56,601 bases of DNA from DAOTTY01 sp034437575 (GTDB lineage: Bacteria; Chloroflexota; Anaerolineae; Aggregatilineales; Phototrophicaceae), in assembly GCA_034437575.1 (NCBI GenBank), contig DAOTTY010000114.1, forward strand, positions 1 through 56,601, read 5' to 3'. The translations under genes were made by a program, and so were the position numbers. The notes under the pieces were generated by a model that saw nothing but the letters and a program-made list of their open reading frames with translations, did not search any database and was not told the origin of the DNA. Of this stretch, positions 25,223 through 34,485 are shown in pieces. The stretch's first letter is position 1. Every line of letters starts with the position of its first letter.

Positions 25223-25256
25223 CAGGGTGGGCCGTTGGAACGCGGCCCCACCCCTG
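25223..25256. terminator. GC-rich hairpin after the HEAT/membrane pair
   Basis: The arms 25223-25234 and 25243-25256 form a stem of about 12 bp with two single-base bulges, eleven bases after the stop codon. Flanking CACACAG and CTGTGCGTG can extend the pairing. No T-tract follows. It probably marks the end of the two-gene transcript. Confidence 0.45.
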
Positions 25257-25421
25257 TGCGTGTGCAGAAGTGCCTGAACCACGCCCTGGGGGCACCGTCT
25301 AAACAAATCTTTACGCATTCAAATCGTTCCTGAATTTGCGCGACGCAAGAATTAGGGTATGCTTGTTGTTACATTACGGTTTGATGTCTGTTTAAACTAG
25401 GTAACAATAAAGAGCGTCAAG

Positions 25422-26123
25422 ATGGTCTCCACCCAGAGTGAAACGCGCCAGATTCTTATCGTGGAAGACGATAGCGACACCGCAGAGGCAATGGCGACCC
25501 TGCTGCATGACGCGGGATATACGGCTGTGTCTGTGCAGATGGGGGAAGATGCGCTGCATCATCTGACGCTCAATAACCCTGACTTGATCTTACTGGACCT
25601 GTACCTGCCAGACATCAACGGCCTGTACATCCTGGAAAGCGTGCGTGAGTACAGCTTTTTGCCGATGATTGTCATCAGTGGGGCTTCCCAACAGCAAGAA
25701 ACCGTCGCCGCGTTAGAGGCCGGGGCCGATGACTTCCTGGCCAAGCCGTTTTCATCTGAGGAGCTGCTGGCGCGGGTGCGGGCGCTGCTGCGGCGCGTAG
25801 AGTGGACGCCAGAGTTACAAACACGCCTGCGAATCCGCAAGTTAGAGTTGGACATCCCCCGGCGGCAGGCCACCATGCGCGGCAAGCGGCTGCACCTGAC
25901 CCCGATTGAATATGGGCTGCTGGCCACGCTGATGAAGAAGGCGGGCGAAACTGTAACGCATAACGACCTGCTGCTGGCGGTGTGGGGCGATAACTACAAG
26001 GGCGACTTCTCCGTACTGCGCGTGAATATCTCTCGGTTGCGCCAAAAACTGGAAGAGAACCCGCGCCACCCACAATACATCGTGACGGTTGCAGGACAGG
26101 GTTACATTATGCCCGTCGATTAA
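25422..26123 (+). CDS. OmpR/PhoB-type response regulator, orphan
   Basis: The 233-residue protein has a receiver domain (about 10-125) with the acidic pair at 15-17, phospho-acceptor Asp59 in LILLDLYLP, a serine switch residue in VISGAS, and Lys108 in LAKPF. It is joined to a winged-helix C-terminal domain (about 135-230) ending TVAGQGYIM. Phosphorylation by a histidine kinase should change its DNA binding. No kinase gene is adjacent; the nearest in the window, at 32775, is over 6 kb away. The start has a weak ribosome site. A terminator follows the gene. Confidence 0.93.
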   Translation: MVSTQSETRQILIVEDDSDTAEAMATLLHDAGYTAVSVQMGEDALHHLTLNNPDLILLDLYLPDINGLYILESVREYSFLPMIVISGASQQQETVAALEAGADDFLAKPFSSEELLARVRALLRRVEWTPELQTRLRIRKLELDIPRRQATMRGKRLHLTPIEYGLLATLMKKAGETVTHNDLLLAVWGDNYKGDFSVLRVNISRLRQKLEENPRHPQYIVTVAGQGYIMPVD

Positions 26124-26144
26124 CACCCACTTGCACCTGCACAC

Positions 26145-26184
26145 AAACTTGCTAAAGTTGGCGCGGCTTACGCAAGTTTTTATT
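26145..26184 (+). terminator. Intrinsic terminator after the response regulator
   Basis: The arms AAACTTGC (26145-26152) and GCAAGTTT (26172-26179) pair perfectly across a 19-base loop and run into TTTTTATT. It begins 21 bases after the regulator's stop codon and separates it from the following operon. Confidence 0.65.
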
Positions 26185-26211
26185 CAGTAATCACTCCAAA
26201 AATGACACGCA

Positions 26212-26859
26212 ATGAGCAGTCAACTTCGAGCGTTATTGGTATTGGTGGGTGCTGTTTTGGTTGCCATAACGTACACCTTCCCGTTGTGGCAACCCTTTTT
26301 GGGGCTAATCCCTGGGCGTGGCGAAACCGCCGTGCTGGGTCTGCCAGCCGACATGTCTGAGCAGTTAGCGATGCTGCCCCCGGAGCGACTGGACGCGCTT
26401 TTAGACCTGGCCGACGAGGATGTAGACCTGGCGCAAAACCTGGCGATGGCCCATCTGCGTCAGGATCGGTTTATCAACGATGACGTGCCTGCTGCCATCG
26501 GTCAAAATCGCGTTATCGGTGGGCTGTTCCAACCCGCGTCAGAAACCATCGACGCCGAGGGCGACCTGACCATCTATGAAACGGCGGATGGCAGCCATAT
26601 CGTCCGCTTTGACAACCTGGACGTGACCCACACGCCGGAGATGCGGGTTTACCTGTCTGCGGCCTTTAACCCGCTCACGCAGGAAGAGATGGAGCAAAAC
26701 GGCAGCTTCCACAATGTTTCCGAACTGCGCGGTAACGCTGGGAACCAGAATTATACCCTCGCCCCAGAAATTGACCTTTCAGGCTACAATAGTATTGTTA
26801 TTTACAGTGAAGCGCTGGGCGTTGTGATAGCTTATGCTCGCTTTAGCCTGCGCCTTTAA
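26212..26859 (+). CDS. Membrane-anchored DM13-domain protein
   Basis: The 215-residue protein starts with one signal-anchor segment (LLVLVGAVLVAITYTFPLW). Residues about 105-215 match the DM13 pattern: GGLFQPA, HIVRFDNLDVTHTPEMRVYLSA, LRGNAGNQNYTLAPEIDLSGYNSIVIYSEALGVVIAYA. DM13 domains are extracytoplasmic beta-sandwiches proposed to take part in redox or electron-transfer reactions; the cysteine present in animal members is not seen here. It is the first gene of a plus-strand run of four (26212-29762) with gaps of ten bases or fewer. Confidence 0.85.
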   Translation: MSSQLRALLVLVGAVLVAITYTFPLWQPFLGLIPGRGETAVLGLPADMSEQLAMLPPERLDALLDLADEDVDLAQNLAMAHLRQDRFINDDVPAAIGQNRVIGGLFQPASETIDAEGDLTIYETADGSHIVRFDNLDVTHTPEMRVYLSAAFNPLTQEEMEQNGSFHNVSELRGNAGNQNYTLAPEIDLSGYNSIVIYSEALGVVIAYARFSLRL

Positions 26860-26869
26860 GGGGTTTTTT

Positions 26870-27610
26870 ATGCCGGATTCGTACACGTCGCTTGCACCGA
26901 TCTACGACACTATTGGAATGTCGTCTTTTGCTCGTCAGTTCGTCCCAAGTATGCTGGACTATGCTCAACGTCATGAGTGGCTGGGGCGGCAAATCCTGGA
27001 GTTGGGCTGCGGAACCGGCGCAGGCATCCTGACGCTGACCGACGGCAACTTCAATCTTATTGGCGTCGATCAGTCAGAGCAGATGTTAGCCGTTGCGTCT
27101 GCTAAAGATAACGGGGTGCATTGGGAAAAGGCAGACATTCGTGAATTGGGGGATGCGTTCGGCCAGCAAGACATGGTGCTGGCCGTAGATGTACTCAACG
27201 AACTGGACAACTCAGATCATCTTCGTGCGGTGTTTGGTGGCGTTCATGCCCTGCTGCGGGACGGGCGTCCTTTCATGTTTGATGTCCACACCATTGCCGG
27301 GCTAGCCCGACGCGGCACGGCTGGTGACCAAATTCTTTATGACAGTGATGATGTGATGGTTATTGTTCGCAACAGCTTTGATTATGACCGGCAAACTGCC
27401 ACGCGCCAACATATTACCTATCGGCGGGGCGATGAGAACGCATGGGAACGGCTCGAAACAGTGCGAAGCATACGCGGGTTCCCGATTCAAGCAATTATTG
27501 GGTTGTTGAAGCAGAGCAAGTTTAGAAGCGTCACGATTCTGGACACGTCGCTGCAACCGTATCGGGGCCAGCAAACCACAGACCGTGTGATTTTTGTGGC
27601 AAACAATTAG
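26870..27610 (+). CDS. SAM-dependent class-I methyltransferase
   Basis: The 246-residue protein starts MPDSYTSLAPIYD at the ATG at 26870, with AAGGGG seven bases upstream. The frame is open earlier but only inside the preceding gene. The SAM-binding motif I is ILELGCGTGAGIL, motif II follows at GVDQSEQML, and LAVDVLNEL is the third. It is a stand-alone small-molecule type methyltransferase; the substrate is not apparent. The following membrane-protein gene starts immediately after its stop codon, so translation is probably coupled. Confidence 0.9.
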   Translation: MPDSYTSLAPIYDTIGMSSFARQFVPSMLDYAQRHEWLGRQILELGCGTGAGILTLTDGNFNLIGVDQSEQMLAVASAKDNGVHWEKADIRELGDAFGQQDMVLAVDVLNELDNSDHLRAVFGGVHALLRDGRPFMFDVHTIAGLARRGTAGDQILYDSDDVMVIVRNSFDYDRQTATRQHITYRRGDENAWERLETVRSIRGFPIQAIIGLLKQSKFRSVTILDTSLQPYRGQQTTDRVIFVANN

Positions 27611-28261
27611 ATGGCTTTGGATGTAACTGAAACCACCGTGATTCCGGTGGATGTGGAACACAACGGCCTGCGGTTGGTGGTGGCGCTGGTGTTCGTGGTG
27701 GCCGGGATTGCGCTGTATGTCGTAATGGCTGCGCTTATCCCGGCAGAGGTGCTGAACCTGCTGGCGATTTTGGGGGCACTGTTGGGCGCGGCGGGCATCG
27801 CCTACCTGACAGAGACGCAGTTAAAGCGCCGCTGGCAAAGTGGCAAGTCTATCAAAATCAGCCGCCGTGTTGTTGCCCTCCACCAACCCCGGCAGGCGGA
27901 CGCCATTACCCTAAACCCCGACCAAGCACTGACGCTGCGCTGGCGTTTTCGGATTGAGCGGCGCTCACGGGTGCCGAAGGGTTGGTATATGGTGGCGGCA
28001 GCGCTGGAACAGGACGACAAGCACATCACGGTTTACACGCTCATGTCCCCGCAGGGGTACGCCGCTTTTGACCCTGATGGGCGCTTCACTGCGCTGGAAA
28101 AAACGAAAGAGAGCGGCGATGCGGGGTCCTTGCGGCTGGCGGGCGAACAGCGACGGCTGCACCGGGCAGAGTCGCTGCGGTGGCATGAGGGCGTAGAGAT
28201 GACCAACGACGATTTTATTGCGTATACTGGCTACCTGGAGACATTTTCCGTTGCAAAGTAG
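27611..28261 (+). CDS. Two-span membrane protein of unknown function
   Basis: The 216-residue protein has two membrane segments (about 20-40 and 46-65), then a soluble, positively charged cytoplasmic-looking domain of about 145 residues with the pattern of a beta-rich fold. The ATG directly abuts the TAG of the methyltransferase gene, and its own end overlaps the start of the next gene. No family is recognised. Being locked between a methyltransferase and a secreted PPC protein suggests a shared envelope-related task, but that is inference. Confidence 0.65.
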   Translation: MALDVTETTVIPVDVEHNGLRLVVALVFVVAGIALYVVMAALIPAEVLNLLAILGALLGAAGIAYLTETQLKRRWQSGKSIKISRRVVALHQPRQADAITLNPDQALTLRWRFRIERRSRVPKGWYMVAAALEQDDKHITVYTLMSPQGYAAFDPDGRFTALEKTKESGDAGSLRLAGEQRRLHRAESLRWHEGVEMTNDDFIAYTGYLETFSVAK

Positions 28262-29762
28262 ACCCATCGTAGATGTGTTGGCGCTGTTGCTGGTGTTTGT
28301 GGCGGCACCGGCTGCGGCCCAACCTGTTGACGACCTGCCGCCGTTTAGCAGCGTCACTGGTGACCTGGCGGCGGGCGCTTCGGAGGCGTGGACGTTCACA
28401 GCGGTAGACGGTGAGGTGCTATCGCTGGTGGCTGAGGGCGCGGGCGGCCTGGACCCCGCCCTGACGTTGTTTTCGGAAACGGGGGCAGTGCTGTTTGAAA
28501 ACGACGACTACGACTATCCCCAATCCACGACAGCGGTGCTGCAAGGCATTACCATGCCATTCACAGGCAGTTACACCGTCCGTGTGAGTGCGTTTGATGA
28601 CACGGCAGGCACGTACACGCTGGCGCGGTATCGCGGCTTTGCCGGGCTGAGTGTAGCGGATGGCCTGCTAGGCGGCACCTGGGAAGCCGACAACGACGCC
28701 CTCATGGTCGAGCCATCCGGTGGGCGGCTCGCGCTGTCGCTGGAAGAAGGGAACCTCTCTGCGTTTGCTGTAAACGGCGGGGCAGCCCGCCTGAGTGACT
28801 TTTACGCGCAGGTATCTGTCGCTGTGCAGGCAGGGTCATCGGGGTGGGCCGTCCACATGACCGGGCGGCAGCAAAGCGCCGAAAGCTATTATCAGTTATC
28901 TGTCAACCATCAGGGGTTCTGGCGGTTGCAGCGCCGGGCGGGCAGTGAGGTTATCCTGCTGCAAGACTGGATTTCTCACCCGGCAATTGAACCGGGCACC
29001 CCGACATTTGCCCTGGGCTTTTTGGCAAATGGGCCGGGCCTGGATGTGTTTTACAACGGCAGTTTGCTGCGCCATTTTGTGGATGACACTCTGCCAGACG
29101 GCATCATTGCGCTGGGGATTGAGTCGGTACCGGCGCTGGAAAGCGAGGTGACCGTGACCTTTTCCGATTTGGTCGTGACGGCACCGCTCACGGCGACGGG
29201 TGACCAACCGTTGATGGTGAAGCGGATGATCCTGGATGGCCCGTTAGAAATGGCCCTGGCGCTGGAACACCGCCAGACGATCCCGGCGGGGGGGGCGTTG
29301 GCCTTCAACGTGCCGCAAAGCTCGGTGCAGTCGGCGTCAGCGGGCGTCAGCCAGATTGGTTTAGCGACAGATTCAACGTTTAGCAACCTGGTGATGAGCA
29401 CCGAGGTGACCCTGCCCCCGGCCCCGTCGAACCTATCGGGCTGTGGCATTTACCTGCGGGCTGGCGAAGGCGAACGGTACTTACTGGCATACCTGGATCA
29501 GACGGGGGCCTATGGCCTATCTGAGCGGCAGGGGGAGGCGTTCTTGCCGGGGGTGTTCGGCCAGATTGACGTGAGTACGGGCAGCACGCGCCAGCTTATT
29601 GTTGTGGCACGGGGCGATGTTGTGTTTTTGTATGTGGATGGGCGCTACGTGGGGCAGGTGCAAACGGCACTGCAAGCGGGGGGCGTTGGCAATGCTGCGG
29701 TCAACTTTGAGCCGGGAGCAACAACGTGCAGCTTTACCAACACCTGGTTGTGGACCTGGTAA
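28251..29762 (+). CDS. Secreted PPC-domain protein with two jelly-roll-like domains
   Basis: I chose the TTG at 28251. GGAG lies ten bases before it, and the product then starts with a normal signal peptide (one Arg, then LALLLVFVAAPAAAQ), giving 503 residues. This overlaps the previous gene by 11 bases. A PPC (pre-peptidase C-terminal) domain lies at about 25-115: EAWTFTAVDGEVLSL, LTLFSETGAVLFENDD and GSYTVRVSAFDDTAGTYTL. Two beta-rich domains follow, with segments such as SYYQLSVNHQGFWRLQRR and RYLLAYLDQTGAYGLSERQ. They are like the C-terminal domain of the coiled-coil protein at 50595. PPC domains are usually parts of exported proteases, but no protease domain is present here. Confidence 0.75.
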   Translation: MQSRPIVDVLALLLVFVAAPAAAQPVDDLPPFSSVTGDLAAGASEAWTFTAVDGEVLSLVAEGAGGLDPALTLFSETGAVLFENDDYDYPQSTTAVLQGITMPFTGSYTVRVSAFDDTAGTYTLARYRGFAGLSVADGLLGGTWEADNDALMVEPSGGRLALSLEEGNLSAFAVNGGAARLSDFYAQVSVAVQAGSSGWAVHMTGRQQSAESYYQLSVNHQGFWRLQRRAGSEVILLQDWISHPAIEPGTPTFALGFLANGPGLDVFYNGSLLRHFVDDTLPDGIIALGIESVPALESEVTVTFSDLVVTAPLTATGDQPLMVKRMILDGPLEMALALEHRQTIPAGGALAFNVPQSSVQSASAGVSQIGLATDSTFSNLVMSTEVTLPPAPSNLSGCGIYLRAGEGERYLLAYLDQTGAYGLSERQGEAFLPGVFGQIDVSTGSTRQLIVVARGDVVFLYVDGRYVGQVQTALQAGGVGNAAVNFEPGATTCSFTNTWLWTW

Positions 29763-29804
29763 CAGCGTGAGAGCGCATCTGCGCCCCCACACACGTTAAC
29801 GGCT

Positions 29805-31232
29805 TTAGCGGCCCATCACACTGCCGAGCGTATCGCACGCCGGGCAACTTCCGTCAGGCCGGAACATCGCGTAACCGCCCATCGGGTCGGTTTCGGTATA
29901 GAACGGGAAGTCCACGTTCCAAACGATCATAATGCGAACGCGGCCACTTTGCGCGGCCAGCGAAGCGGCCTCGGCCAGCCATGCAGCGTGCTGCTCAACC
30001 GTCGTGTTGGACGCCCAACCGAACGATGCCGGAATGGGTGCGTCAAAGCCCTGGCCAGATAGATACCCAAGCTCTGTATAGCACACCTGCTTGCCGCCAA
30101 ACGGGTTGTAGCCGCGTGCGGTCATGCTTTGGTAGTAGTAGGTAGGGTACTCACCACGCGGGTCGCCGCCGTTGGTGTTGGGGGAAACAATCCCCTCGTT
30201 GTAGTGCAGGCCCACACAGTCCATGTACTGGCTTGCACCCGCTGCGGCCATGTCCTGCATAAACACGTCGTCGTTACAGCCCTGGGCCGTGCAGCCTGCC
30301 GTCCCGAAGAAGCCGGTTGGGGCCGGGGCACCACTAATCACAAGCGTGTTGGGGTTGGCACTGCGAATGGCGTTAGAGGCCGGGGCCAGCAAGCGAACGT
30401 AGTTTGCCCCGCTGATCTGGCCAGCAGGCCATTCGCGGTCGATGTTCGGCTCGTTCCACACTTCGATGGCGTCTACGCCCAGGCCAGCCAACCCCGCTAC
30501 ATAGTTGGAGTAGTCAGCCACATAGCCGTCAAAGTCCGCACCAAGCTGGCCCTTGTCGCCCACCACACCGAGCAGAATCCTGAAGCCGTTGGACTTCGCG
30601 GCGTCAATAATGCCTGCGTTGGCGGTGGCGTTGGCCCCAATGCTGTGCCGCACCTGCTTCTTGACCCAGGTCATCCCGGCGCGGTTCATCAGGTTAACCG
30701 TGTTGCCGTTCAGTTCCAGTACGTGGCCGCCCAGTTCAAAGCTGCCGTTGGCTGCCGCGCCAGCAACCGGGGCCGGGACATCAGCCGAGACAACCACTTC
30801 GTCATCGTTGTTGTCAGGTGCTGCCGGGGCGGCTGCGATTTGAACGTTGTCGCAGATAACGATGTCACGCAGGTCAAAGCTGATGCGCCCCTGATACTGT
30901 GACCCGTTCATGTCGGTAATGGTGTAGGTCCAGCCGAAGTAAATCGGGCGGGCCGCTGCCGGGTTATCAAGCTCAACGCAGTCGTCAATCCCGTTGATAA
31001 ACTCGGTCTGCGTCCAGTCGTAGTTACGAACGATGGTCAGGTCGGTGTTGTATTCTTCTTCGATGGCGTCACGCACAGTAGAATAGCCTCGCCAAACCGG
31101 GTCGGTTGGCGTTGGGGTGGCGTCTTGTGCTGCGACGGGGGCGGCGTTGATTGAAAAGGTGATGGACGTAACGACAAGCAGAACTGCAAACGTCAGGCTG
31201 CGCCAAAATGTGCTGGCAAGTTGTTGTATCAT
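29805..31232 (-). CDS. Secreted glycoside hydrolase-like protein (clan GH-A, GH39-like)
   Basis: The 475-residue protein has a signal peptide ending near AAPVAAQ and a Thr/Pro linker. An N-terminal region of about 130 residues is followed, after about residue 165, by a TIM barrel of the clan GH-A type. The acid/base Glu is in IEVWNEPNIDREWP, and a likely nucleophile Glu is in CYTELGYLS. GH-A enzymes cleave beta-linked sugars by retention. Which glycan it cuts cannot be read here; GH39, GH5 and GH53-like readings all fit. Several cysteines support export. AAGG lies seven bases before the ATG. Confidence 0.75.
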   Translation of the reverse strand: MIQQLASTFWRSLTFAVLLVVTSITFSINAAPVAAQDATPTPTDPVWRGYSTVRDAIEEEYNTDLTIVRNYDWTQTEFINGIDDCVELDNPAAARPIYFGWTYTITDMNGSQYQGRISFDLRDIVICDNVQIAAAPAAPDNNDDEVVVSADVPAPVAGAAANGSFELGGHVLELNGNTVNLMNRAGMTWVKKQVRHSIGANATANAGIIDAAKSNGFRILLGVVGDKGQLGADFDGYVADYSNYVAGLAGLGVDAIEVWNEPNIDREWPAGQISGANYVRLLAPASNAIRSANPNTLVISGAPAPTGFFGTAGCTAQGCNDDVFMQDMAAAGASQYMDCVGLHYNEGIVSPNTNGGDPRGEYPTYYYQSMTARGYNPFGGKQVCYTELGYLSGQGFDAPIPASFGWASNTTVEQHAAWLAEAASLAAQSGRVRIMIVWNVDFPFYTETDPMGGYAMFRPDGSCPACDTLGSVMGR

Positions 31233-31391
31233 ACAGTTGCCTTCAAGCTCCTAGTTTCACATTTATAACTGTGAAGGTTGCGTAACCCCCCACAGCAGGT
31301 GCGGTATTCTACCAGCGAGAACCCCACCTGCGAAGGTTTATCGGACTTATTCTGAGAGCAATTCTGGCGATTTTGGCAACAGGTGCCGCTG

Positions 31392-32753
31392 CTAAGAGGA
31401 CTTTAGTACCTCATCAATGATGCCGCGCAGCGTCGTCAGCCGGTCAACCACCATTGTTTGGCCCTGGGCTTGCATGGTGCCAATCAGCGCGTCGAACACG
31501 TCGAACAATTCACTGCCGTGCGTGGCGGCTTCTGCTTGAATGAGTTCGCGTGCTTTGGCCTCACTTTCTGCCGAGAGCAGGTCGCTAACAAAGCGCACGG
31601 ATGGGTGCATGTTCTCGCGCAGGATGGTCATGATGGTGTCTCGGATGGACTTGAGCCTGGAAGACGCGCCGATGTCGCCCTGCTTTTCCGCCTCGTTGAT
31701 GTTCATTTCCAGGATGGCCATGAAATTATCGTCAATGACGTTCAGGTTTGCCCGGATGACAGCTTCGGGCTGCTGTGACGTGAGGATTTGGCGCAGCAAG
31801 TCGGCCACGGCCTGCACCTGCATTTGCGACTGCTGATCCAGCATTTGCGTAAGCTGCAAAATGGTGTCGCGCATGGCTTCCAGCTTGGGGCGCTCGGCGG
31901 CGGGTGCCTTGCTGATTTCGCTGGTGAGTTCCTCAAAGAAGTTGTACTCAAACAGCGGGCGGGCCAGCCCAACGAACGCCTGCAAGCGGTCGTCGTCTTC
32001 GGCATAGGGCCGCACCAGCGCAACGACATCGGCAGGGGTGGGCCGCTCACCCAGGCCCTGAAGCAGTTGGGCCACCTCGCGCACCAGCCCCTCCTGCAAT
32101 TCCGTCTGCTTGATGAGGTCCTGGCCAACGGTAGACAGTTCCGCAATACGCTGCTGCACCAGCAGCACCTCATCGGCCAATTCCTGACGGCCTTCCTGCA
32201 TGTAGCGCTGGGCCATCAGGCTCATCGTCTGGAAGAACTCCATGTTTAGCTTGTCGTCATGTTCGGCCACCAGCGCCTCATATGTGGCCGGGTCGGTTTG
32301 CATGAACATCTGCGCCAACCGGGAGCGTTCCTTCTGGGCGTCCATCATCTCTTTGGTCACGCCGTCGGCTTCGAGCACCTGCTCAATAAAGCCCTGCATA
32401 GTGAGGGCGCGGCGCGGCTGCAAGATGTAGCCTTTAATCATCTTACCTTCTAGCGAATCAGTCACTTCGCGGGTGAGTACGCCAATGAACCTGTCGGTTT
32501 CGGTTTCATTCATGTTGAGCTGCATGGGCACAAACGTGATGAACAATTCCTTGCTGGCGTCGTGGTAAACCAGCGGCGTAGAGGCGGTGCTGCGGTTGCC
32601 GCAGTTGGGGCACAGGATGCTGTTGAGTGCCCCGGCCAGCAGTTGGCTTTTTGCCTGGGGGTTGTGGGCCGGGTCAATAATCGTCACTACCGCAGCCTGC
32701 GACCGCTGGCCACAGGCCGGGCAGTTAAAATCAATCGGTTTTGTCGTCTGCAT
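31392..32753 (-). CDS. CpXC domain protein
   Basis: The 453-residue cytosolic protein has two zinc-binding-like pairs at the start, NCPACGQ (Cys near 10 and 13) and LCPNCGN (near 48 and 51). That is the CpXC layout, with the NMNETETDRF-type segment after. The rest is largely alpha-helical, with many Glu, Gln and Leu residues. CpXC proteins are of unknown function and are often found near signalling or regulatory genes. GGAG lies five bases before the ATG. It starts 21 bases after the stop of the histidine kinase gene, so the two are an operon. Confidence 0.85.
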   Translation of the reverse strand: MQTTKPIDFNCPACGQRSQAAVVTIIDPAHNPQAKSQLLAGALNSILCPNCGNRSTASTPLVYHDASKELFITFVPMQLNMNETETDRFIGVLTREVTDSLEGKMIKGYILQPRRALTMQGFIEQVLEADGVTKEMMDAQKERSRLAQMFMQTDPATYEALVAEHDDKLNMEFFQTMSLMAQRYMQEGRQELADEVLLVQQRIAELSTVGQDLIKQTELQEGLVREVAQLLQGLGERPTPADVVALVRPYAEDDDRLQAFVGLARPLFEYNFFEELTSEISKAPAAERPKLEAMRDTILQLTQMLDQQSQMQVQAVADLLRQILTSQQPEAVIRANLNVIDDNFMAILEMNINEAEKQGDIGASSRLKSIRDTIMTILRENMHPSVRFVSDLLSAESEAKARELIQAEAATHGSELFDVFDALIGTMQAQGQTMVVDRLTTLRGIIDEVLKSS

Positions 32754-32774
32754 AAGGTCTCCAAAATGGGCAGA

Positions 32775-34382
32775 TTAACGAGCGAGTGAGAAGTAGAAGG
32801 TAGAGCCTTGCCCCGGTTGGCTATCAACGGCAATGGTGCCGCCGTGGGCATTCACAATGGCCTGCGACAGATACAAGCCCAGGCCCGTACCTTCCGTCTT
32901 ACGGCTAAGGAAGTTATCCACCCGGTAGAAGCGCTCAAACAGGTGTTCCTGTTCAGATTGGGTCATGCCGATACCCTGGTCACGAACGTAAATCGTCACC
33001 GAGTCATCGTTATACGCACCGCTGACCTCAATGATGCCGCCATCAGGCGAGTACTTGAGGGCATTGCTCAGCAGGTTGTCAATCACCTGCCGTAACCGCA
33101 CCTCGTCGGCTTCGATGGTCGGGAAGCCCGCCATAAAGTTGAGTTGCAGGGTGTGCCTGGTGGTGCGCGTCTGGAAGCGTTCGACGGCGCGGGCGGCTAC
33201 TTGATCGAGGTGGGTGGCGTCCAGGTTGATTTCAATGGACTGACGCGCTTGAATTTTGCTGGCGGTAATCAGGTTATCTACCAGGCCGTTAAGCCGGTCA
33301 GATTCTTCTGAGATGACCGCAAGCCCGTCCCGCACCACGTCCTTGTTCCACGTCACGTCACTGCGGCTAAGCGTTTCTGCATAGCCCTTTATCAGCGTGA
33401 TGGGCGTCCGCAGTTCGTGGGATACTGTAGAGACGAACATATTTTGCATTTCCTGCGCTTTACGAAAGTTCGTGATGTCGCGCACGTTGGCAATCACGTT
33501 GGTCAGGTGGCCAGTACGCGCCAGCAGCGGCGCGTAGGTGATGCCCACTGCCAGCGTCACCCCGTCGCGGCGCACGATGTCGCCCTCAACGTACAGGGTT
33601 TGGGGTTCGTCGTCTGCTTCGGTGCTTTCTGTCGTGATGGTCGTGGCCCCCTGCACCGGGTTATAGGGCCAACCTTGCGCCACGAACTGCGTCACATCGT
33701 TGATGTTGTCATTGTCCCAGCGGATGACGTTGGCCACATGCAGCCCAAACGCGGCGGCGGCGTCCCAGGCAGTGATGCGTTCCAGGGCGGTGTTAAAGCT
33801 GACGATGTTCAAGTCCGCGTCCAAAATCATAACGCCGTCGGCACTGTGCTGGAGGATGGCGGCCAGGCGGCGGCGTTCCTGGTCAATGCCTGCATACAGT
33901 TGGGCATTGTGAACGGCGATGGCCGCCTGGTCGGCAAAGCTCTGGAGCACCTGAAGGTCGTCTGGGGTGGCGCTGCCCCGGTAGGCCCGAAACACAATCA
34001 GCAGGCCGGACGGCTCCCCCGCTGTGGTTAACGGCAGGGCAATAGACTGCTTGAGTGACGGGTGTAGGGACGTGGCAATTTCGCGCAGCTTGTCGTTGAT
34101 ACGCTCGGCGGTGATACTGTCTGGCACGTCGGAAACGAAGTCTTCCAGCAGCAGGTTCAGCCGCCCGATGTGTTCGTTGTCGATGCCCAACGTCGCCCGG
34201 ACGCGATAGCGCCCGCTCATCTCGCGTAGGGCAATCAGGCCCACCTCACCGGCAAGCATCACAACCGATGCGTTCAACACCAGCCGCAGCACCTCACCCA
34301 GGTCAAGCTGGGCGGTGATGGCGCGGGAGATTTCAAGCAAAAAGTCGCGTTGGCGAACTCGAAAGTCGTGCAGGGTTAGCAT
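32775..34382 (-). CDS. Soluble sensor histidine kinase (GAF-PAS-HisKA-HATPase)
   Basis: The 535-residue protein has no membrane span. A GAF-like sensor lies at about 15-165 (ends DQAAIAVHNAQLY), a PAS-like domain at about 170-305 (GVMILDADLNIVSFN), and the phospho-acceptor His322 in VSHELRTPITL. The ATP-binding core follows with the N-box NLLSNALKYS, DQGIGM and GTGLGLYLSQ. It should sense a cytoplasmic cue and phosphorylate a response regulator; none is adjacent, and the orphan regulator at 25422 is one candidate partner. It is followed after 21 bases by the CpXC gene. Confidence 0.93.
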   Translation of the reverse strand: MLTLHDFRVRQRDFLLEISRAITAQLDLGEVLRLVLNASVVMLAGEVGLIALREMSGRYRVRATLGIDNEHIGRLNLLLEDFVSDVPDSITAERINDKLREIATSLHPSLKQSIALPLTTAGEPSGLLIVFRAYRGSATPDDLQVLQSFADQAAIAVHNAQLYAGIDQERRRLAAILQHSADGVMILDADLNIVSFNTALERITAWDAAAAFGLHVANVIRWDNDNINDVTQFVAQGWPYNPVQGATTITTESTEADDEPQTLYVEGDIVRRDGVTLAVGITYAPLLARTGHLTNVIANVRDITNFRKAQEMQNMFVSTVSHELRTPITLIKGYAETLSRSDVTWNKDVVRDGLAVISEESDRLNGLVDNLITASKIQARQSIEINLDATHLDQVAARAVERFQTRTTRHTLQLNFMAGFPTIEADEVRLRQVIDNLLSNALKYSPDGGIIEVSGAYNDDSVTIYVRDQGIGMTQSEQEHLFERFYRVDNFLSRKTEGTGLGLYLSQAIVNAHGGTIAVDSQPGQGSTFYFSLAR

Positions 34383-34485
34383 GGCGGCTCAAATCGGGAC
34401 TTGTCTTACTCACTTGGTTCTTAGGATAGCATAGCGACTGCGACCCCTCCACAAGAGGACTGTTAGTATTCATGTCTAAAAACGC

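Noticed and set aside
25422..34382. Orphan response regulator and soluble histidine kinase as a two-component pair
   Set aside because: They are more than 6 kb apart in different transcription units; pairing is possible but has no direct support.
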